From an uncultured Fibrobacter sp. (GTDB lineage Bacteria; Fibrobacterota; Fibrobacteria; Fibrobacterales; Fibrobacteraceae): a stretch of DNA of 64,000 bases. Under the pieces are notes generated by a model. The model was not told the origin of the DNA, did not search any database, and saw only the letters and a program-made list of their open reading frames with translations. The stretch is from contig CAKUWY010000012.1 in the NCBI GenBank assembly GCA_934699585.1, forward strand, positions 1 to 64,000, given 5' to 3'. Below, piece after piece: positions 60,101-64,000 of the stretch (position 1 is the first letter of the stretch; every line of letters begins with the position of its first letter). The position numbers and the translations under genes are program-made.

Positions 60101-61217
60101 CAAATTCCGTCAGCAGGTCCGAAAGGGGTGCGTCGGAGGGCTGGATGTTCTTGTTTATGGCATCGTAATACCGCACAAAAGAATTGCGGGTCTTCTGGAG
60201 TTCCGGCAGAAGGGCGTCCCTTTCGGGGCCTTCGAAATTGCGGAACTGCGGGAACAGCCTATCCCTAAACTTTTGGGCGGTAGATGCCCTGCGGTAAACC
60301 ACCAGGGTGCTTTTCTTTTCGGCGATGGAATCGGCCACCAGGTTCGCCGTGGCGCGGTCCCAGTCTGTACCTGGCAGGGCCTGGATGGCGTAGGCGTTGT
60401 TTCCGGCATCCTTTGCGTCTTCTGTGACCTTGGTGGTGTGGGAATCCGTGATGTACAGAGGATAGTGGTCCAGCGGCGAGTACAGCTTGTCAAATGTTTC
60501 TCCGTCGAACTTGGAATCCTTGGTCTGGAATCCATCGGCGGTAAAGAGGGCTTGAACAGTAGAGGCGGCGCTGGCGTTGGATTCGTCCAGCCCCAGTTCC
60601 ATGCATTTTTTGAGGCCCAGCTTGACGGAATCAAAGAAGGCGAGGCAGATGCCGTGTCGTGTAAATTTCCAGTTTTTCTTGGCCGCCACCGCTTTTTCGA
60701 AGAGGGAAAAGTACAGCAAGATGCTGAACTGCCCGTTCAGGGTGGCGTCTTCTATGGTGGGGAGCGAAAGCTCCGTTTTCAACCGTTCCCGCAGGATGAT
60801 GTTTTCGAGAGGAGGCTTCGAAGAAAGGGCTACCGTCTGGGTCTGGAGGTTCACATCCAGGGGCACCAGCAGGCTTGGGGAAAGGGCGTTCCCTTCCCAC
60901 TTCAAGAATCCCAGCAGCAGGTATAAATCGGTGGTACCGAAGTCCTCCAACTTTTCCTTGAGGGCTTGCAGGATATGTTCTTTCACTTCCAGTTTTTGCT
61001 GGGGTGTGAAACTTTCTGACCTGGGGAGGAACGAGTCCAGTGGCAGGGGGCCTCCGGCCTGTTTCCACTTTTCAAAGAACAGGTCGCCGGTTTCGAGCAT
61101 CAGGGGCGTCTGGTACAGGCCCTTGGTGTTGAAGTTCAAGAGTGAATCTTTGGAATCGAAAAGGGCCGATTCCTGGCGAATCTTTGAAAGGGTGGCGGAC
61201 AAGGCTGCGTTGGACAT
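57108..61217 (-). CDS. DUF4011/DUF3320-type helicase-nuclease homologue with altered catalytic motifs
   Basis: 1,369 residues from ATG 61217 (TATATTC five bases upstream). The architecture follows large SF1 helicases with DUF4011 at the N-terminus (LLNFNTKGLYQTPLM; LGFLKWEGNALSPSLLVPLDV) and an MTES-type nuclease plus DUF3320 at the C-terminus (HTLLRQIGWKVLNLWTPFWY). Expected active motifs are changed: Walker A GPPGTGKS-like is ALPGTDWDRA (about 280); DEAS is DADC (about 836); GDPKQLPP is GDSKAPLL; TRAR is TLAK; nuclease IDLAV is VGPVV (about 1125-1130). It is full-length and has no internal stops, so it is probably a structural or regulatory pseudoenzyme. In active relatives the role is DNA repair or phage defence. 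Confidence 0.75.
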   Translation of the reverse strand: MSNAALSATLSKIRQESALFDSKDSLLNFNTKGLYQTPLMLETGDLFFEKWKQAGGPLPLDSFLPRSESFTPQQKLEVKEHILQALKEKLEDFGTTDLYLLLGFLKWEGNALSPSLLVPLDVNLQTQTVALSSKPPLENIILRERLKTELSLPTIEDATLNGQFSILLYFSLFEKAVAAKKNWKFTRHGICLAFFDSVKLGLKKCMELGLDESNASAASTVQALFTADGFQTKDSKFDGETFDKLYSPLDHYPLYITDSHTTKVTEDAKDAGNNAYAIQALPGTDWDRATANLVADSIAEKKSTLVVYRRASTAQKFRDRLFPQFRNFEGPERDALLPELQKTRNSFVRYYDAINKNIQPSDAPLSDLLTEFVQNPAVKVKASDALFQKIANVPYRDYCELKADLDEILYLYFEKKGKEARNAFKDVRVPSLSVEEQEAIAKELALASSKANELKPLIELVEKTGLFPTGIYLSGLSDIIDLILQNFNRNTPVFEDWELRSNSWEDYQDSLKALPEAGDKWVRYRRQTSEIYTDNAVDENILSVREEFADSLKATLKGLSDRYRSSKKKLLKVLKDPKSVSSDNQLLDLIDTLIELQENKRAYKDTSVLGNHLLGRDWLYERSNWFELNKKITYIYDFRETHKNDPRLDLLLQILEQWQLFKDALPQMKDYAKVVKELQESTRKITKGLSLETPLESLCIEKWLDEIQLWNANWGNLEIHVRTTSLLQSIEKFGAKELVDYLKDADNVSQNIAQAFAHFWAGTQIQQVGKDCPDLFSLLPKARAQKTRDYRSRLDQFCNANFRLVQNTVKDNPGLFAFIPLEQSFQLPPSQKFQTVVILDADCISVCEALPAIFKGQKTVLVGDSKAPLLKHLPLDGYPEDQTPHTQAFQESILTMSLRQGIPTRELWFSTTYAHSSMIDFANCKIYGGDIRQLPQPSREKVKNQTLKVVSDKVLEIAKAAIHHAERQPGRTLGIIALHQSTCMEIESAINSLTPKDSPAARFFQPINPSISFYVKTPERAVNRLRDTILVCGEYETTEKKAINNSLSVCATLAKSELQVFLSESDMALKPKEKPDLFWEWILYLQKVLTLNITDEKPKESALYAQALKALQDENIPVEPYFCQCGISVGPVVVDANNSKRFLAMVEDDCTTERFRESIEDRIYIRHTLLRQIGWKVLNLWTPFWYMANSDEVSHMVTTIAIEQSVAPPPKDASEEESESVDAISAENLSVIPYTVLHPKIEGTPHDRPIAELSAASIITQLKFYVDHESPIHEELLQQRLFELHKEPWPNQKLVPQIMDAIKQGIKGQKFIQTGKFLYSLKNPAVELRDRSFRPSSERKMIYVSPEERMFIPSSMDERDIKQLLGLLE

Positions 61218-61302
61218 GCCCTGAATATACATTATTTAGAAGTAGCGAGTTATGAGTTACGAGTTATGAGTTGTCGAATAGGGGCGTCTTTGGCTTTTGT
61301 AT

Positions 61303-62211
61303 CTACAGATTTCGGCAGACGATGTTCAGGGCGGTGTCTAGGTTGGCGGGCGCTTGCGTGGAGACAAGTCCTGCCTTGAAAAGGACCCGGCCCAGGAGTT
61401 CTTGGGGGGTGACGCCTGTTTCCCGGTCTTGCCGGATACTGTGGGCTTTTTCCCGCTTGGAAAGTTTTTTGCCTGCGGTATCTACGATGAGGGGGTGGTG
61501 TAGGTACTTGGGCGATTCGGTCCTGCCCATCAGTTTCATCAGGGCGATTTGCCTTGCGGTGGAATTCCGTATGTCTTCGCCCCGGATAACGTGGGAGATT
61601 CCCTCTTCGATGTCGTCGACGCAGACGGCGAACTGGTAGGTCCATTGACCGACCCTATCCCGGATGGGAAAGTCACCGCACTGGAGTTTAGGATTTTCGG
61701 CAAAGTCCCCCAGGCGTAGGTCGTGCCAGTTAATTACTTTGTCTGGAATTTTGATTCGGAGGGAGTGGGGGGCGTTGCGGGGGAAACCCCCGCTGGAGGG
61801 GGTAGAGAGCGACGCAGTGCGAACTAGGGGGATGCTTCCCCCCTTGCATTTTCCTTGGTATATGATTTCGCCAAATTCGTTCTTTGGATTTTGTTCTTCT
61901 AGTTCTTTGCGGCTGCAGTAGCAGGGGTAGACCAGGTCTTGTGCTTCAAGGTTCTTGAGGGCTTTTTCAAATCGGTCGAAATGTTCGCTTTGGAGGCTTT
62001 CGCTTTGCCATTTGAAGCCAAGCCATTGCAGGTCTTCGCGGATGGCGGCGATGTGTTCGGGCCTTGACCTTTCTTGGTCGTGGTCCTCGATGCGCAGGTG
62101 CACCGACAGGTCCCATTTTGTGGCGGCGGCCCACACGTACAGGGCCGAAAGCAGGTGGCCTTCGTGGAGGTAGCCGGTGGGGCTCGGGGCAAATCTGGTT
62201 TTTCCGGGCAT
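61303..62211 (-). CDS. gluQ: Glutamyl-Q tRNA(Asp) synthetase
   Basis: 302 residues. The HIGH-like motif APSPTGYLHEGHL, RIEDHDQERSR and KKLSKREKAHSIR (KMSKS type) are present, and the anticodon-binding domain of GltX is absent, as expected for YadB/GluQ-RS, which glutamylates queuosine of tRNA-Asp. Zinc-type Cys residues occur in YPCYCSRKEL. A repeat-derived insertion (61758-61846) adds about 28 residues (VRTASLSTPSSGGFPRN) between GKCKGG and LRIKIPDK. TATATTT ends six bases before the ATG and no ribosome binding site is visible. Confidence 0.9.
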   Translation of the reverse strand: MPGKTRFAPSPTGYLHEGHLLSALYVWAAATKWDLSVHLRIEDHDQERSRPEHIAAIREDLQWLGFKWQSESLQSEHFDRFEKALKNLEAQDLVYPCYCSRKELEEQNPKNEFGEIIYQGKCKGGSIPLVRTASLSTPSSGGFPRNAPHSLRIKIPDKVINWHDLRLGDFAENPKLQCGDFPIRDRVGQWTYQFAVCVDDIEEGISHVIRGEDIRNSTARQIALMKLMGRTESPKYLHHPLIVDTAGKKLSKREKAHSIRQDRETGVTPQELLGRVLFKAGLVSTQAPANLDTALNIVCRNL

Positions 62212-62274
62212 AGGGGGAAATATAGGATTTGGGGAATACTATATTTCCGTCGTAAACTCGAGAACGGGGTGTTT
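62212..62274. promoter_or_regulatory. Divergent promoter region
   Basis: Two TATATTT boxes in opposite directions: minus strand 62218-62224 for the gluQ gene and plus strand 62240-62246 for the secreted protein at 62275. The minus box leaves room for almost no leader; the plus box allows about 25 bases. Confidence 0.55.
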
Positions 62275-62853
62275 ATGAAATTGAGTGGATTGGTTGGATG
62301 TGCTTGCCTGCTTGCCTTTGCGGCGGGCGCTTTTGCTAACGACATTATCGCGACGACCTCCAACGGCTCTACGGTGATTCTCCACGACAACGGCCGCTGG
62401 GAATACTACCAGAACAACGCGAAGATTCGGGACGTGCGTCCGGAAGCCATGCCCGAAGACGCCAAGTTCAACGTGTCCGTGCTTTACGAAAGTGCCGACA
62501 AGTTGAAGAAGAACGTGCGTATGGCCATGGAAGCGGACTTTGCCACCGAGGAAGAAATCAAGGACAGCTTGCGCAAGGTGCCCAAGGGCGGTATCATCTA
62601 TTTTCAGGTGCCTACCAAGCAAATCAAGAAGGGGCTGAACCGGGAGTTTACCTATTCTGTCTATGACAAGGGCAAGACGCCAATATTCTCGAAGACCGTT
62701 GCAGAAACCGAGGCGACTCCTAGCGAAGACGCCGGAGTTTCGAACCTGGTGGTGGTGCCTGTCTATGGTCGGCCCAAGTCCAAGGTCATGAAGGCCCGCG
62801 TGGAAAATCGTGCAGCAAGGCAGACCCTGGATATCGACGTTCCTATCCAGTAG
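62275..62853 (+). CDS. Secreted protein of unknown function
   Basis: 192 residues. Signal peptide SGLVGCACLLAFAAGAFA with an Ala-x-Ala-type cleavage site. The mature start DIIATTSNGSTVILHDNGRWEY resembles the short beta hairpin found at the N-terminus of DUF3157-like proteins. The rest is beta-rich (GIIYFQVPTKQIKKGLNREFTY). It ends 25 bases before the exonuclease gene. Confidence 0.72.
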   Translation: MKLSGLVGCACLLAFAAGAFANDIIATTSNGSTVILHDNGRWEYYQNNAKIRDVRPEAMPEDAKFNVSVLYESADKLKKNVRMAMEADFATEEEIKDSLRKVPKGGIIYFQVPTKQIKKGLNREFTYSVYDKGKTPIFSKTVAETEATPSEDAGVSNLVVVPVYGRPKSKVMKARVENRAARQTLDIDVPIQ

Positions 62854-62878
62854 GGGAACGCTTCGCAGGGACTAAACC

Positions 62879-63442
62879 GTGAAGTTTGCCGTTGTGGACT
62901 TGGAAACCACCGGAGGGAAGCCTTCCGATGGACGCATTACCGAAATAGGCGTCGTTTTGATGGACGATACCAACGTGGAGGGAACGTTCCAGGCCCTGGT
63001 AGATCCGGGCATGCCAATCCAGCCCTTTGTGCAGAGGCTTACGGGTATTACCGACGAGATGGTGCAGGGAAAACCGCAGTTTTCGGCTATCGCCGAAGAC
63101 CTGATGGGAATGTTGCAGGACCGCATCTTTGTGGCTCACAACGTGCAGTTCGACAGCCGTTTCATGATGGCGGAACTGAAACGCTGTGCCATCAAGTACG
63201 ACCCGCCCAGGCTTTGCACGGTGAAGCTCTCCCGAAGGTTCTTTCCGGGGCTGCCCAGCTACAGCCTGCACAACTTGACGGAGTCCCTGGAACTCCCGGA
63301 CTTTAACCACCACAGGGCTTTGGCCGATGCCCGTGCCGCCGCTGAAATCTTGAAGCTGGTCTATGAAAAAATCGGACCGGAAAAGCTTTTGAAAGAAGTG
63401 AAGAACCTACCGAAGAAAGATTCTCGCCCCGGCCGAGGCTGA
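62879..63442 (+). CDS. DnaQ-like 3'-5' exonuclease
   Basis: 187 residues from a GTG start (AGGGAC upstream). Exo I VVDLETTGG (Asp, Glu), Exo II VAHNVQFDSRFM (Asp), and Exo III HHRALADARAAAEIL (His, Asp) of DEDDh nucleases are all present. Single-domain, so it is a stand-alone exonuclease or an epsilon-like proofreading subunit. It is probably co-transcribed with the preceding gene. Confidence 0.9.
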   Translation: MKFAVVDLETTGGKPSDGRITEIGVVLMDDTNVEGTFQALVDPGMPIQPFVQRLTGITDEMVQGKPQFSAIAEDLMGMLQDRIFVAHNVQFDSRFMMAELKRCAIKYDPPRLCTVKLSRRFFPGLPSYSLHNLTESLELPDFNHHRALADARAAAEILKLVYEKIGPEKLLKEVKNLPKKDSRPGRG

Positions 63443-63700
63443 CACATCTTGTCCCCTGCGGCCCTAACACCTACAACCTGTTACCTAAAACCTATCCCCT
63501 AGATCCTAGTCCCTAGCATTGTCATCCCGGTGAATGCCGGGATAAATTTCTTGATACAAGAAAATGACCCCGTGACAAGCACGGGGTGACATCTTGGGAC
63601 AATCGTTTTTTATTCCACACTTTTCACTACACATTCCACACCTCAAGCGGATCCTCGCCTTCGCGAGGATGACGACTCTTGAGACCTGCTATCCTAACCA
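63443..63700. repeat. Gene-free repeat region
   Basis: CTAG-rich words (cctatcccctagatcctagt, about 63493), a palindrome gtcatcccggtgaatgccgggat (about 63521-63543), acgggg inverted words around 63570-63590 (ccccgtgacaagcacggggtgac), and a gcggatcctcgccttcgcgaggatgacg palindrome (63649-63676). No gene. Confidence 0.65.
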
Positions 63701-64000
63701 CTACTTAATCATCCCCGCCTTGTACTTCATCTTGAGTATTCGGGCGGCGGATTCTTCGATGCGCTTGCGGTAGGTCTTGTTGTTCTTGGAAATCTGCACA
63801 AGGTAGTTCACCATCTCTACCGCCTTTGCGGGGTAGGTAATCATGAACATGTCGTTGCCTGCGGTAAGGGCGGTGCGGATAAGCTTGCGGAAATCCTTGC
63901 GGGGGTAGCCCCTGCTTTTTACCCGTTCTGTTCCGCTGACCCAGGCCCTAAGCGAGACTCCCCACAAATCGTCGGTGAGAATCACCGTTTCGGGGCTCAT
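63701..64000 (-). CDS. Glycoside hydrolase family 3 protein, C-terminal part
   Basis: The last 99 residues of a gene that continues past the window edge. ETVILTDDLWG carries the nucleophile Asp region of GH3/NagZ-type enzymes and LTAGNDMFMI the following family motif; ESAARILKMKYKAGMIK is the usual end of the catalytic barrel. Likely a beta-N-acetylhexosaminidase or beta-glucosidase acting on muropeptides or plant glycans; specificity cannot be decided from the fragment. Confidence 0.7.
   Translation of the reverse strand: MSPETVILTDDLWGVSLRAWVSGTERVKSRGYPRKDFRKLIRTALTAGNDMFMITYPAKAVEMVNYLVQISKNNKTYRKRIEESAARILKMKYKAGMIK

Noticed and set aside
58563..60926. A plus-strand open frame of 787 codons opposite the helicase-nuclease homologue
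   Set aside because: No ribosome binding site or promoter, composition typical of an antisense shadow (Val/Gly/Gln-rich), and the opposite strand has recognisable family domains throughout.

Overview
The window looks like the chromosome of a Fibrobacter-type bacterium. The reasons are the serine-rich linkers in very large secreted proteins, many lipoproteins with polyserine spacers, several Rpn/PD-(D/E)XK nuclease genes, dispersed palindromic repeats between genes, and a recurrent TATATTT box close to start codons. The phylum assignment is an inference from these habits; no rRNA or tRNA gene was seen.

Layout. 1-1000 holds dispersed repeats and a decayed rpn gene. 1-28.2 kb is dominated by two paralogous operons in opposite orientation, A (minus strand, 11516 to 1182) and B (plus strand, 17785 to 28065). 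Each encodes a FimT/GspH-like, a PilV-like and a PilW-like minor pilin, then a giant protein of about 2,550 residues with a PilX-type N-terminus fused to an adhesin-like body. The same pair of terminators closes both operons, so together they form a long imperfect inverted repeat. The roughly 6 kb between their promoters carries a tyrosine recombinase, an AT-rich gene fusing a GHKL/Hsp90-like ATPase to an HExxH zinc peptidase, and two rpn genes. Near the inner edges lie sites with short inverted arms around a common AGTTTTT spacer. From 28.4 to 31.8 kb the theme repeats on a small scale: a polyserine lipoprotein, an intact rpn gene, and an inverted headless copy of the lipoprotein.

From 31.8 kb the window is mostly housekeeping. 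It has an RlmD/TrmA-type rRNA methyltransferase; three lipoproteins leading into a cobalamin-methionine-synthase-like protein with altered metal and cobalamin motifs; the classic DUF177-rpmF-plsX-fabD-fabG-acpP-rnc fatty acid/phospholipid block; an oligopeptide-binding lipoprotein; a GIY-YIG protein; an outer-membrane barrel; a geranylgeranyl-reductase-family flavoprotein with its ferredoxin; a kinase and membrane TPR pair; a LOG-family protein; a SNF2 helicase; a PqqD-like protein with an ABC exporter; a SPOR protein; a DUF4011-type helicase-nuclease whose catalytic motifs are all altered; a GluQ-type tRNA-modifying synthetase; a DnaQ-like exonuclease; and the end of a GH3 glycosidase.

How it may fit together. 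The minor-pilin operons probably prime a type IV pilus or pseudopilus and display alternative giant adhesins. The inverted arrangement, the differing C-terminal tips, the recombinase and the interposed rpn genes suggest a surface locus that diversifies by recombination. That is a hypothesis, not something the sequence proves.
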